Shown here: piece by piece, positions 1 through 9,854 of the stretch
Numbering within the stretch: position 1 is the first letter of the stretch
Layout of the letters: every line of letters begins with the position of its first letter
NCBI RefSeq assembly: GCF_900115305.1
Contig: NZ_FOVW01000004.1
Span: 348,443-412,442 of the forward strand
DNA length: 64,000 bases
Source: Algoriphagus ornithinivorans
GTDB lineage: Bacteria > Bacteroidota > Bacteroidia > Cytophagales > Cyclobacteriaceae
Reading direction: 5' to 3'
The notes under the pieces: model-generated
The model's database searches: none
Seen by the model: only the letters and a program-made list of their open reading frames with translations
Told to the model about the DNA's origin: nothing
Made by a program: the position numbers and the translations under genes

Positions 1-2525
1 ATGATCTCCTGATAGCAATTTTTCAAGGGTCCAGTTGGAAGTTTTCCATAGCTGCCGACAATAGGGTATTTATTACCTCAGGAAGAAAAATGCCTATTGA
101 ATTTGTAAGAGGATATTTTGAGCCTAAAAACCAGGTTTCCAAGTTGGCAACAGATCAACAGGAAGATTTAGGTGCCTTTGCTAGGAACATGCGATATGAA
201 ATCGGAAAGGACAAAGAAGACCCCGCTCAAAAGACCGCGGTGCTATCTGGTAAAGTAAGCAACATAGAAAATGGTGAGCCCATGCTGGGAACAGTGATTT
301 ATGAAAACATTGGTTTTCAAAAGTCCATCACTGATGAAAATGGGTACTATCAAATCACCCTTCCTAAAGGAAGACATACTTTAATAATTCAAAATCCAGG
401 AGGCTATCAAGAGCAGCGTCAAATAGAGCTTTTCGGAAATGGAGTCTTAAATATGGAGGTACAGGAAAGTTTTCTTTCTTTAGATGAAGTAGTAGTAAGC
501 TCTGGGGCCCTGTCCAATATTAACAAACTTGAAATGGGAGTTCAATCCATTTCTATGGCAGAGGTAAAGCGTCTTCCGGCTATTTTGGGAGAAGTGGATG
601 TGCTGAGGGGCATATTAACCATGCCCGGTGTAAATACTGTAGGAGAGGCGAGTGTTGGCTTCAATGTAAGAGGAGGAGCTGCTGATCAAAATCTAATTCT
701 CTATAATCAATCGACCGTATTTAATCCTGCACATGTCTTTGGGTTTTTCTCTGCTTTCAATCCTGATATGGTGGCAGGAGTGGAGCTTTACAAAGGTTCT
801 GTTCCGGTAAATTATGGGGGCAGGCTTTCCTCAGTGCTTCAGGTAAGTCCAAAGTTTGGAAGATCTGATAAAATCGGTGGAAGTGGAGGTATAGGAATCA
901 TGACTGGCAGATTGAGCTTGGAAGGTCCTATAGGAGAAAAGACCACTTTTATTCTAGGTGGGAGATCTACTTACTCTGATTGGGCTTTGAATTTATTGGA
1001 TGATGAAGCTGCCTTAAATGGTTCAAGAGCCTCTTTCTATGATTTTAATGCCAATGTTAGGCATATTTTTAACGAGAAAAATCATTTGGAAGTCACTAGC
1101 TACATTTCCAAAGATGAGTTTGCCTTTGATCCTGACACTACCTATTCCTATCAAAATCTTAATGTAGCAGCGACTTGGCGTCACTTTTATAATGAACAGT
1201 TGGAAGCTCGGTTTACTGCTGGGTATGATGCATATCAATTTGGAATTATCGGGCAGGATAATCCTTTAAATGCATTTGATTTCAATTTTGATGTAAAGCA
1301 AGTCCATTTGAGAACCGATTGGGAATACAGAAAGGACCTCAACCATATTTATAAATTTGGACTCCACGCAATCCAATACCAATTAAATCCTGGGACAAAT
1401 AACCCCTTTGGCACAGAGTCAATTGTAATTCCTCAGGATTTGGAAAATGAACAAGCGCGGGAGTTAGCAATCTATTTTGGAGACGAATGGACGATCAACG
1501 AGCGCCTTTCAGTTAGTTATGGAGGCCGATATATGTTGTATCAATTTTATGGTCCTAATACCGTGAAAGAGTATGTGCCCGGCGCACCCATAATTGAAAG
1601 CAACCTTACGGGGGAAAGAAATTTTGGAAAAGGAGAAACTATTCAGACCTATCATGGACCAGAGTTCCGGCTTTCTGGTAGATATAATTTAACCAACCAG
1701 TCTTCAATTAAAGCCGGGTTTACTACAACGAGGCAAAACATTCATTTGCTCTCCAATACTTCCGTGATAGCTCCTACAGACTCATGGAAACTCAGTGATT
1801 CATATATCAAGCCTCAAACAGGAGGGCAGTTTTCTTTAGGGTATTATCAAAATATTGGAGTAACAAAATTTGAATTTTCCTCTGAAGTCTACTATCGGTA
1901 CATGAGTAATATTCTGGATTATAGGTCGGGAGCCTCTATTATTCTAAATGAGGATATAGAGCAAGATGTATTCAATTCCCTTGGCAGGGCTTATGGTATT
2001 GAGTTTTTATTAAAGAAGAACACAGGCATTTTAAAAGGCTCACTGGCATATACTTATTCTCGTTCCTTACTGAGAACCTCTGATGAACCGAGTATTGAAA
2101 AAATCAATCAGGGTGCTTTTTACTCCAGTAATTTTGATCAGCCCCACCATGTGGTATTAGTGGCAAATTACGAATTGAGTAAGCGAATAAATGCTTCTTT
2201 AAATGGTAATTATAGCACCGGAAGGCCGGTAACCTTACCTATTTCAAAATTTGAGTATGGCGGATCTGAACGTGTTTATTTTTCGGATAGAAATGCCTAC
2301 AGAATTCCGGATTATTTCAGAGTTGACCTTTCTGTCAATTTGGAAGGAAATCATAAAGTAAAAAAACTCGCCCATTCGTCCTGGTCAGTCGGAGTCTACA
2401 ATGTGTTGGGTAGAAGTAATCCTTATTCAGTCTATTACACCCCAGTAGAAGGAAAATTAAGAGGGTATCAATTATCCATTTTTGCTAAACCAATTCCATT
2501 TATTACTTACAATTTCAGATTTTGA
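1..2525 (+). CDS. TonB-dependent outer-membrane receptor, 5' end outside the window
   Basis: Outer-membrane receptor predicted to import a ligand using TonB energy. The reading frame is open to the left edge (first full codon at 3). The residues before the Met at 90 read like the end of an STN (secretin/TonB N-terminal) domain, with SIAADNRVFIT just before it, so 90 is not the true start and the gene is 5'-partial. Counting from the Met at 90, a carboxypeptidase-like regulatory domain lies at about 50-130, a plug with a GFNVRGG segment at about 150-260, and the beta-barrel runs to residue 811. The stop overlaps the next start (TGATG at 2523-2527), so the DUF4249 lipoprotein is translationally coupled. 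The substrate cannot be told from sequence. An STN domain often means sigma/anti-sigma signalling; a FecI/FecR pair could lie upstream outside the window. Confidence 0.9.
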   Translation, partial: DLLIAIFQGSSWKFSIAADNRVFITSGRKMPIEFVRGYFEPKNQVSKLATDQQEDLGAFARNMRYEIGKDKEDPAQKTAVLSGKVSNIENGEPMLGTVIYENIGFQKSITDENGYYQITLPKGRHTLIIQNPGGYQEQRQIELFGNGVLNMEVQESFLSLDEVVVSSGALSNINKLEMGVQSISMAEVKRLPAILGEVDVLRGILTMPGVNTVGEASVGFNVRGGAADQNLILYNQSTVFNPAHVFGFFSAFNPDMVAGVELYKGSVPVNYGGRLSSVLQVSPKFGRSDKIGGSGGIGIMTGRLSLEGPIGEKTTFILGGRSTYSDWALNLLDDEAALNGSRASFYDFNANVRHIFNEKNHLEVTSYISKDEFAFDPDTTYSYQNLNVAATWRHFYNEQLEARFTAGYDAYQFGIIGQDNPLNAFDFNFDVKQVHLRTDWEYRKDLNHIYKFGLHAIQYQLNPGTNNPFGTESIVIPQDLENEQARELAIYFGDEWTINERLSVSYGGRYMLYQFYGPNTVKEYVPGAPIIESNLTGERNFGKGETIQTYHGPEFRLSGRYNLTNQSSIKAGFTTTRQNIHLLSNTSVIAPTDSWKLSDSYIKPQTGGQFSLGYYQNIGVTKFEFSSEVYYRYMSNILDYRSGASIILNEDIEQDVFNSLGRAYGIEFLLKKNTGILKGSLAYTYSRSLLRTSDEPSIEKINQGAFYSSNFDQPHHVVLVANYELSKRINASLNGNYSTGRPVTLPISKFEYGGSERVYFSDRNAYRIPDYFRVDLSVNLEGNHKVKKLAHSSWSVGVYNVLGRSNPYSVYYTPVEGKLRGYQLSIFAKPIPFITYNFRF

Positions 2526-3679
2526 TGAAAATACAGAACCTTTCTTTTTTCTTGCTTCTTTTGCTCTTTTGGGGGTGTAGGGAGCCTTTTGAGCCGGAGA
2601 TTGAAGCACGGGATCTCAATGTTCTGGTGGTAGAAGGTTATCTCGATTCGGAAGGATTAAGTAGTAATTTAAGATTGAGCTTTACTTCCAATATCCAAGA
2701 TGAATTTAATTTCAATCCTTCAGCGCTTGGTGCTACTGTTTACTTGGAAAGCAGTTCTGGCGCGAGATATTCCCTTTTAGAGCGAGGTGAGGGTATCTAT
2801 GAATTCCAACATGACATTCCTGAAAATGAAACTTATCAATTAAGGATTTTTCTCAATGACGGTACGAGCTATACCTCTAGTGATTTGAAGCCTGTAATTA
2901 CGCCTGAGATTATTGATGTTGGTTTTGAACAAAATGAGGCTGGTGTAGAGGTGTTTTTGACCACCAAAGGTAATCCTGATGCAGATGATTTTCTCTGGAC
3001 TTATGAGGAAACTTGGGCTTTTCGCCCTCCAATTATCTCTTTTGACAAATATGATCCAGAATTGAAAAGAATTATTCCGCGTCCAGCCGAAGAGCGAATT
3101 GATTTATGCTATCGAAGTGCCTTAAATTCTGATCTGATTTTAGAGACCTCCTCTAGATTTCAAGATCAATTTGTTTTTAGACAGTCTATCAAGCAAATCA
3201 ATCGAGGAGATGAGCGACTTTCCCTTCGCTATAGTATTTTGATCTCGCAAAAGGCTCTAAGCAAAGATGCAGTTGAATTTTGGGAAATTTTAAAGAAAAA
3301 CACAGATGATTTAGGCTCGATTTTTAGTCCACTCCCTTCGAATATCAGAGGGAATATAAAGCAAGACCAAAACCCTGATGTTCCGGTAATTGGGCAGGTG
3401 AGTTTAGGGAAAGTTCAACAAAAGAGGCTTTTTATTGATATTAGAGAAGTGGCACCTTGGAGGCCGGAAGTTCCTGAGTATGCAGGATGCTTTTTGTCTG
3501 CCGATACGGTTTTGGTAGCAAATTATGACGCAGTTTTCCGCTCCGAAATCAATATACCAGCTTTGCCAATTTATCTCGAAAATGCCATTGAGCCAATTGG
3601 CTACAGGTATTCCACTCCAAGATGCGTGGACTGTACTCGAAGAGGAACTAATATTAGACCTGATTTTTGGGAAGAATGA
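2525..3679 (+). CDS. DUF4249 family outer-membrane lipoprotein
   Basis: A 384-residue lipoprotein. The N-terminus is a short basic start, a long Leu/Phe stretch and a lipobox ending FWGC, so it should be lipidated. The body (VVEGYLDSEG, then beta-rich sequence and the late Cys pair CVDC) matches the DUF4249 pattern known from Bacteroidota, where these genes follow TonB receptors. A TTG at 2522 is in frame, but ATG 2525 overlaps the receptor's stop and is the better start. Its role is unknown; by position it is probably a surface or periplasmic partner of the receptor, loosely comparable to SusD-type proteins but unrelated in sequence. Confidence 0.85.
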   Translation: MKIQNLSFFLLLLLFWGCREPFEPEIEARDLNVLVVEGYLDSEGLSSNLRLSFTSNIQDEFNFNPSALGATVYLESSSGARYSLLERGEGIYEFQHDIPENETYQLRIFLNDGTSYTSSDLKPVITPEIIDVGFEQNEAGVEVFLTTKGNPDADDFLWTYEETWAFRPPIISFDKYDPELKRIIPRPAEERIDLCYRSALNSDLILETSSRFQDQFVFRQSIKQINRGDERLSLRYSILISQKALSKDAVEFWEILKKNTDDLGSIFSPLPSNIRGNIKQDQNPDVPVIGQVSLGKVQQKRLFIDIREVAPWRPEVPEYAGCFLSADTVLVANYDAVFRSEINIPALPIYLENAIEPIGYRYSTPRCVDCTRRGTNIRPDFWEE

Positions 3680-5319
3680 GCATGCTGCCTAAAATATATC
3701 GTCCCATATGCATAGTGATTCTTGCTTTTATGTATCACTTGCCCAATGCTTTCTGTCAAAATCTGGTAGAAGAACAGGTTTCATACAGTATTCCTAAGAC
3801 TATTTATTTTACTGAAGAAAAAATATGGATTTCTGCAGAAGTTACTCAGAAAGGAAAGCCTAGCTCCTCCCAGGTGCTCTATGCAGAATTGTTAAATCGG
3901 GAAAATGAGTCCGTTCATTTAGCGAAGATCTTACTAGAACAAGGAGAGGCATTGCACTTTTTGGAAATTCCTTCCAATCTTCCTTCAGATCATTATTTAT
4001 TGAGAATATATACTCGTATCAGTCCCTTGCTCAATTTGGAAAATGGGTTGAAGCAACAATTGGTTACTATTTTCAATCCTAGAATCCCTCCAAAGGTAGT
4101 AGCCAATAGGGTAGAGCAAATAGTCAAAAAAGGACAGCAAAAAGGGAGCTTTACTTTGATCAAAGATCAATTCAACCCAAAGGAAATTATAGATATTCCT
4201 GAAGAATTAAAGGGGCAAAAAATTCAAGAGCTCAAGGTAAGCTTGGTTAATCCATTCTTGGAAGAGGAAAGACAAATCCCGTCCTCTCAATTGTATGAAG
4301 GAAAAGCCGAGGGAGTGTTGATACCAGAATTGTTTGGACATATCGTAGCTGCCAAGGTGAACCCAAATGAAGTGGATACCTCTAAGGTTTACTTTCTTTC
4401 TGTTCATGGAATAGAGTCAGCACTATACTCAGACAGACCAGATGCCAATGGAAATCTATTTTTTGATATCGGTGGCCTGAAGCATTGGAAGTTCTTGATT
4501 GCTCAGGCAGATCAAAATGGAGATCTGATGAATTTTGAACTTCAATCTCCGGCAGTAAAAACCAGTTTCAAGAATGGATTCACTATCCCTCAACTTGAGA
4601 TATCATTGGCAGATCAAGGGTTGCTTCAAAAACTATTACTGAGTAGTGGAGTGCAAACCTATTTTCGAGAAAAATTGAATCAGGAACCCGTTCCGGTAGT
4701 CACGGGATTTGTTGCTGATTACTCCTATAATCTCGACGATTATACTCGCTTCGAAAGTGTAGAAACAGTGATCAAAGAATATGTCCCTTCTGTAGCAGTT
4801 AGGACCCGATCAGGGAAGAAAGAATTTAGATCCAATAATGAATTCGGGAATCGGTTCGAAGGTAACCCCTTGATGCTGGTAGATGGAATGCCAGTTTTCA
4901 ATTCAGATCAATTGGCGGCATTTAATCCAAAAAGCTTCGAAAAATTGGATTTGCTGGCAAGGGTCTTTTACCTGAATGAACAGAACTACGAAGGGGTGAT
5001 TAGTTTCTCTTCTTACAAAAGTGATGTTGGTGGCTTTCCTTTACCGACCAACGCCATCTATTCTCCTTATCAAGGCATCCAAATTCCCGTGGAGCTTGAG
5101 TCCGAATTCGGTCAGCCTCAGGAAATCAGAAATTTTGAAGACTTAAGGTCTGTACTAACCTGGAAATCAGAATCCGGAGGTAGGGTAGATCTTTCTGAAG
5201 TCAAAATTATTACTTCAGATTTACCGGGATTGTACCAAATGTCTATTCAATATCAATCGGAAGATGGAAGCACACAAAGCTGGGAAAGTTATTTCGAAGT
5301 AAAAGCTGCAGAAAATTAG
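3676..5319 (+). CDS. Secreted envelope protein with plug-like C-terminal region
   Basis: About 547 residues, starting at ATG 3676, which overlaps the preceding stop (ATGA). A signal peptide ends near NAFCQ. The N-terminal part (SYSIPKTIYFTEEKIWIS onward) resembles the MG2-type domain of large Bacteroidota envelope proteins. The C-terminal half carries PLMLVDGMPVFNSDQL and SFEKLDLLARVFY, which look like a TonB-plug motif, but no beta-barrel follows. It appears to be a third, coupled member of the receptor operon. Such proteins are usually longer, so this may be a shortened version. The final gene ends one base from the convergent mscS gene. Function unknown; a plug-like partner of the receptor is an inference. 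Confidence 0.7.
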   Translation: MSMLPKIYRPICIVILAFMYHLPNAFCQNLVEEQVSYSIPKTIYFTEEKIWISAEVTQKGKPSSSQVLYAELLNRENESVHLAKILLEQGEALHFLEIPSNLPSDHYLLRIYTRISPLLNLENGLKQQLVTIFNPRIPPKVVANRVEQIVKKGQQKGSFTLIKDQFNPKEIIDIPEELKGQKIQELKVSLVNPFLEEERQIPSSQLYEGKAEGVLIPELFGHIVAAKVNPNEVDTSKVYFLSVHGIESALYSDRPDANGNLFFDIGGLKHWKFLIAQADQNGDLMNFELQSPAVKTSFKNGFTIPQLEISLADQGLLQKLLLSSGVQTYFREKLNQEPVPVVTGFVADYSYNLDDYTRFESVETVIKEYVPSVAVRTRSGKKEFRSNNEFGNRFEGNPLMLVDGMPVFNSDQLAAFNPKSFEKLDLLARVFYLNEQNYEGVISFSSYKSDVGGFPLPTNAIYSPYQGIQIPVELESEFGQPQEIRNFEDLRSVLTWKSESGGRVDLSEVKIITSDLPGLYQMSIQYQSEDGSTQSWESYFEVKAAEN

Positions 5320-5320
5320 A

Positions 5321-6988
5321 TTAGTCGTTTTTCTTATGAATCTCCTGCTGCATAAATTCCCCCAGTTTTTTCTGGTAGTACACAGATTCAGTCGCATATT
5401 CCGGTACTAATCCCTTTTTCTCAGGGAAAGATTCCATGTGCAAGGTTTGCGTAGGGAAGGCAAATCTAACGCCCAAAGTATTTGCCAGCTTGACAATTTG
5501 AATCAGTAATTCATGTCTGCAGCGAAGCTCTTCCGGCCAGGTTGGGACTTCGAAAAAGACGTAAAACATGATGTCTTGGCTATAGGCTGAAAGGTTGTTG
5601 AAATAAACATTAAAATAATCCTTTCGGGTATTCGGATGTGCTAAGACAATCTCCTTTAATCCTTTTACAAATTCCTCAATCAGCTGTGGAGGAGTATCAT
5701 AAGTAATGGTTAGGGTAGTATAAAATCTCCTATACTGTCTAAGTCCATGGTTATCCAATACAGCATCTGCAATTTTTCCATTTGGGACATACATCAAGGA
5801 ATTTCTGAATGTTCTGATTCGGGTAGATCTAAAGCCTACTTCTTCCACTGTGCCATCAATATCTCCGGATGTAATCCAGTCGCCCACCTGAAAAGGTTTG
5901 TCAATAAATATCATGACTGAACCAAAGAAGTTTTTGATGGTGTCTTGAGCTGCCAGAGCGATTGCCACACCACCGATAGAAAGACCGGTTAGGAATGGGA
6001 TAATGTCTAGGTTCAGGCCATCTCTGAGGATAAAAAGGGTACCGATGATGACCACAAATGCTTTTAGCGTTTTGCGCATCAGTGGCACTAACTGGTCGTC
6101 AAGGGTAGATTCTGTTTTGGTGGCTAGTCTCGCAAAATATACGGCTACCACATTGACCAATTTGTAAAAAATGACTGTGATCAGGAATGGCTTTAAAGTA
6201 TTCAGGATAATCACAATCCAGGACCATATTTCCACGGGTAACTGTAATACCGGAAGAAATAAGGATAAGACCATTACAATCAGATAGAAGCTAGTCACTC
6301 TAGCAACGGGGAGAAGATAATTTTCTCCTAATTTTTGATAACCTACTCTTCTGAAAAAGTAAACCAGCACCTTGTCTACCACGAAAGTGAAGAAGAAATG
6401 GGCAACAAATACCAATAAAATCAGTAGGAATATGCCTGTTAATTGCCATAGGTGAAGACCTAAATATTCATCATTTCCTATTTTAGGAAGGAGGTTGAGT
6501 AATCGGTCCGTTCCATAAGGATAAGTCTGCTGATGGAGATCATCTATCTGACTTACTGTGAAAGATGAAAATTTCCACTGCTTTCCAACTTTCTCCAGGA
6601 ATACCCCAGGCATTTTTGATTTATCAAAAAAATAAACCGATTCAGGTGCGCCTGAAGTGGTGTCTTGGTAATTAGGTAAGTTTGGGATGGAACTGGTGCG
6701 AATAATTACGCCTTTCCCTTCAAAAATCTGCTTTAGCTTGACACTTAATTTTTCATCATCATACTCTTCTTCCAAGCCTGTGAAATCCAAGGCTCTCGAA
6801 GCTCTTTCAGGCTTATAGTTGCTCTCCTCTAGATTATAGAAGAAAGTAAGCGTAGTATGATAGGGTGAGCTTAAATTAACCTCTTTGGCGACTGTTTCAA
6901 CTTTTGGATTATCTGTGATAAGCTGCGCAGAGGCAAATCCAATAAAAAAGAATGTAAAAAGGCAGTTGACTAGAAATTTCTGAAGCAT
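5321..6988 (-). CDS. Mechanosensitive ion channel, MscS family
   Basis: Inner-membrane channel expected to open under membrane tension and release solutes during osmotic downshock. From ATG 6988 it has about 555 residues: a signal peptide (ending FASAQ), a periplasmic domain of roughly 170 residues, several membrane segments, then the MscS core. The pore helix is visible as GLSIGGVAIALAAQDTIKNF, followed by the beta-domain (GDWITSGDIDGTVEEVGFRSTRIRTF, VPNGKIAD) and a cytoplasmic alpha/beta domain. A longer frame starts at TTG 7021, but the ATG gives a clean signal peptide. The long periplasmic region resembles the larger MscK/YbdG-like variants rather than minimal MscS. It is 29 bases downstream of the DUF3352-like gene and may be co-transcribed with it. 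Confidence 0.9.
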   Translation of the reverse strand: MLQKFLVNCLFTFFFIGFASAQLITDNPKVETVAKEVNLSSPYHTTLTFFYNLEESNYKPERASRALDFTGLEEEYDDEKLSVKLKQIFEGKGVIIRTSSIPNLPNYQDTTSGAPESVYFFDKSKMPGVFLEKVGKQWKFSSFTVSQIDDLHQQTYPYGTDRLLNLLPKIGNDEYLGLHLWQLTGIFLLILLVFVAHFFFTFVVDKVLVYFFRRVGYQKLGENYLLPVARVTSFYLIVMVLSLFLPVLQLPVEIWSWIVIILNTLKPFLITVIFYKLVNVVAVYFARLATKTESTLDDQLVPLMRKTLKAFVVIIGTLFILRDGLNLDIIPFLTGLSIGGVAIALAAQDTIKNFFGSVMIFIDKPFQVGDWITSGDIDGTVEEVGFRSTRIRTFRNSLMYVPNGKIADAVLDNHGLRQYRRFYTTLTITYDTPPQLIEEFVKGLKEIVLAHPNTRKDYFNVYFNNLSAYSQDIMFYVFFEVPTWPEELRCRHELLIQIVKLANTLGVRFAFPTQTLHMESFPEKKGLVPEYATESVYYQKKLGEFMQQEIHKKND

Positions 6989-7050
6989 AGGATCTCTAAT
7001 GATTCCCGCAAAGGTACTCAATTTAGAAGCCTAGGGCAATTTAAAATCAA

Positions 7051-9756
7051 TTAGTCGCTTAATTGATAGGTAGTCAGATAATTCCCGCTGATGGTTCTGA
7101 TTAAATATTGACCTAGGTTAGCCTGATAGCTGATTTCCAGTTTGCCCAGACTTTCAGGAGGGAGCTGCGTCAAAAGATTTCCGCTCATATCGTAGAGGTA
7201 AGAAAACTCCTGTAGGGGATCCGTAATCACTATTATTTTCCTTCCTGATCCAAAATCGAAATATTGGTATTTTAAATTACCTTCTGCAACCCGAACAGTA
7301 AAGAGTTCTTCCTCTTCTCGGTTCATTACTTTGATTTGATTGAAGTTTCTGGAAATAATCACAAAATCCATCTCTTGCTGATCTGGTACTAGGACAAAAT
7401 CATTGTCTTTGTCCTCAATGATCAATTGATTTCTATAGGTGACTTCCCCATCAAAGTTGACATGGATGATTTCTCCATTGGAGGAAATGGCTGAAAGGAA
7501 AAAGCCGGCACTTCCTGCAGTTCTATTGTAAACTAAACCTGAACTTAATTCATCTGTAAGCTTGATTGGGCTGCCGCTTTGCTTTTCGCCTCTCCTGTTG
7601 AAAAGAAATAGAGATCCAGACTCAGTGCTGGCAACCATGAAGTCTCCCTTACCAGGCACCCTATAGTGAGTAGGAGGGGAAACTGTTTTTCCTCCAATCT
7701 GAAGTGGGTTCCAGCCTTCCAGTCTTTCCCCGGTTTTATCCAACAAATACAGGCTTCCCTGTTCTGTACTTAGGAAATATCGATATTCCTTGTTGTTATC
7801 GTAGTCTACAAGATTCAGATGTCTTATTTTTTCGGAATTAAACCTGAAAGGATAATTCGGTAAAGGATTACCCAATCGGTCAATTCCATAAATAGCATCA
7901 GAGGTAGCTAAAAGGGCTTGAAGTTTTCCGTTTTTGTAATAGTCTATCTGGAAAACATCTGAAACAATAGGTCCGGAGAGCTTTTGATTGTAAACAATTT
8001 CGCCGGCAGAATTTATCAGATAGACCACATTTTCCTGATCTTGCACAATTATGTCCTCTGTTCCATCCTGATAATTACTGATAGCCTGGGGCCCGAATAT
8101 TAATTTGCTGCTAAATGGGATTTTGCTTTCAGCCTTCAAGCTGACCATGGTCTCGGTCTTGATTTCTTTGATGTCAGTGCTAGCTAAAGGCAAAATCAAA
8201 GTTGCCCGCCTTTCTTCTCCTATCTGATTAATTTTAAAACTGACATAGGGGAAGGCTTGAAATGCTGACGCATATTTCTGCAAAAAGGTGCTCCAAGAGG
8301 GGTTTGCGAGTTTGGTCCAAGAATCCCAGATTTTTGAGGTCAAATAAATCCTTGAAAAACCGGAAGTTGGACTAAGTGCTTTTTTTGCTTCTGGGGCTCT
8401 TTGTTCATTAGCCCAATTGTTTTGGTTTTGGTAATCATCCAAAATCAGCTTCATTGCTTGTTGGGAGTTGGCAAAAATCAAAAGCTCATCTACTTGTGTG
8501 ATGAAGGTTTGATTGAATCCGAAAAATTTTCCTTTGAAAAGATGAGCAGGAAACTCTTCATCTCCCACATATAGGATTTCCTTGTTAGCATAAAAGTCTG
8601 TAGTTTGACTCCCTTGTGAATTGACGAAATTTCTGAGAAGATCAAATGCTTGTTGGCTTTCAGAGCTTCGCCCTAATAGCGCCAAGTTTTGACTGGATCC
8701 ACCAAAGGCCTCCAATTCTAAAAGGTAAAGTTCGCCAGTAAAGCTGTCGAGAAAACCACGGTCCACTAAATTTCTTTGTACTTCTGCCAAAAAAGTGGAT
8801 TTCCCTGAAAAGGCTCTATTTTCCAAAGCCTGCGTCTCAAAAATGCTTTGCAGGTTAAACTGGGTCACGGAATAGGTAGCCATTGAAATGGCTTTCTGTA
8901 TTTCTGTAAGGTTTGCAGAGATTGATGGGGTGAAATTGATATCTTCCTGAAGGAAAATAGGGCCTTCCATCCTGATTTCTCCCTCTTCTAAGGAAATTTC
9001 AAGTCCAGTGACTGCTTCTAAATTTTGGAGGCTTCTAACTGCAAGGCTTTCCCTTTGATTCCCCACGCCTCTTAATAAACTCCCAAGCCCTTTTCCGCTT
9101 ACCCATAAAGTTGGTCTGCTTTTAGTGTTTTGCTGGTTTTTTGGGATGAGATCCTGATAGGTTGGAAGTTCTGGGTTAATGAAATTTCGAATGGCTTCTT
9201 CTATCAATAAAGAAGACTGTGAGGCAACGATGACCGATCCCAAAAATGAAAAGCTCCAACTGCGCGTATTTTTTTCATCGAAATACTCAATCACAGGTTG
9301 ATCAGAATAACTCCTCGTACTTAACCTCGCACCTTTTGGAAGTTTTTGAGTAATCTCTTCCTGGAGATTTTGACCAGTTCCTTCTGATGCCTGAAGAGTG
9401 AAGAGCAAGTCAAAGTTTTCGGAACCCGTGGGGTGATAACTTACCGTGAAAGTATTCTTATTGAGAAGTTGGTTGACTTTTCCACTGTTTCCGGTAAGGC
9501 TATCTAAGGTGATTAAGTGAGATGATAGCTTTTGGAAGGCAGGGTAATTTTTGAAAATATTCCAGGAAGGATGAGCGACTAGCTCATTCCAAAAATCTCC
9601 TGTTTGTTGCGACTCTAAGACAAAAACTGCATCCTGACTGAGGAGTTCGAGATTACTTATTTTAGTGGAAGAAAAATACTTGGTATAAACCCAATATCCA
9701 GCAGCAGCTAGGGTTAAAACAGTAAGGAGAACAAGTAAGCTTTTCCAGATTTTCAC
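7051..9756 (-). CDS. Membrane-anchored DUF3352-like protein with beta-propeller-like C-terminus
   Basis: A 901-residue protein starting at GTG. One N-terminal hydrophobic helix (residues about 5-25) anchors it, with the rest outside the cytoplasm. Residues about 35-520 resemble DUF3352-type domains (FVLESQQTGDFWNEL, then lipoprotein-like beta repeats). From about 540 to the end the sequence is a series of short beta segments with NG/DG turns (NSAGEIVYNQKLSG, FNRRGEKQSGSPI), typical of PQQ/WD-like propellers. No catalytic motif is recognised. It sits between the mdh terminator and mscS, so it probably has its own promoter. Function unknown; a binding or scaffold protein at the inner membrane is the most that can be inferred. 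Confidence 0.65.
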   Translation of the reverse strand: MKIWKSLLVLLTVLTLAAAGYWVYTKYFSSTKISNLELLSQDAVFVLESQQTGDFWNELVAHPSWNIFKNYPAFQKLSSHLITLDSLTGNSGKVNQLLNKNTFTVSYHPTGSENFDLLFTLQASEGTGQNLQEEITQKLPKGARLSTRSYSDQPVIEYFDEKNTRSWSFSFLGSVIVASQSSLLIEEAIRNFINPELPTYQDLIPKNQQNTKSRPTLWVSGKGLGSLLRGVGNQRESLAVRSLQNLEAVTGLEISLEEGEIRMEGPIFLQEDINFTPSISANLTEIQKAISMATYSVTQFNLQSIFETQALENRAFSGKSTFLAEVQRNLVDRGFLDSFTGELYLLELEAFGGSSQNLALLGRSSESQQAFDLLRNFVNSQGSQTTDFYANKEILYVGDEEFPAHLFKGKFFGFNQTFITQVDELLIFANSQQAMKLILDDYQNQNNWANEQRAPEAKKALSPTSGFSRIYLTSKIWDSWTKLANPSWSTFLQKYASAFQAFPYVSFKINQIGEERRATLILPLASTDIKEIKTETMVSLKAESKIPFSSKLIFGPQAISNYQDGTEDIIVQDQENVVYLINSAGEIVYNQKLSGPIVSDVFQIDYYKNGKLQALLATSDAIYGIDRLGNPLPNYPFRFNSEKIRHLNLVDYDNNKEYRYFLSTEQGSLYLLDKTGERLEGWNPLQIGGKTVSPPTHYRVPGKGDFMVASTESGSLFLFNRRGEKQSGSPIKLTDELSSGLVYNRTAGSAGFFLSAISSNGEIIHVNFDGEVTYRNQLIIEDKDNDFVLVPDQQEMDFVIISRNFNQIKVMNREEEELFTVRVAEGNLKYQYFDFGSGRKIIVITDPLQEFSYLYDMSGNLLTQLPPESLGKLEISYQANLGQYLIRTISGNYLTTYQLSD

Positions 9757-9785
9757 TTAGTCGGTTTTAGTCTTCTCTGAAATTA

Positions 9786-9831
9786 ACAAAAATCAGACCC
9801 GAGACGCAAGGTATTCCAAGCATCTCGGGTC
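9786..9831 (-). terminator. Intrinsic terminator after mdh
   Basis: On the minus strand GACCCGAGATGC pairs with GCGTCTCGGGTC (one mismatch, 12-nt loop), followed by TGATTTTTG. It lies 24 bases beyond the mdh stop and separates mdh from the downstream gene. Confidence 0.85.
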
Positions 9832-9854
9832 ATTTATTGTGAGTTCAGAAAGAA

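Noticed and set aside
2522..2524. TTG as start of the DUF4249 gene
   Set aside because: ATG 2525 overlaps the upstream stop and fits translational coupling.
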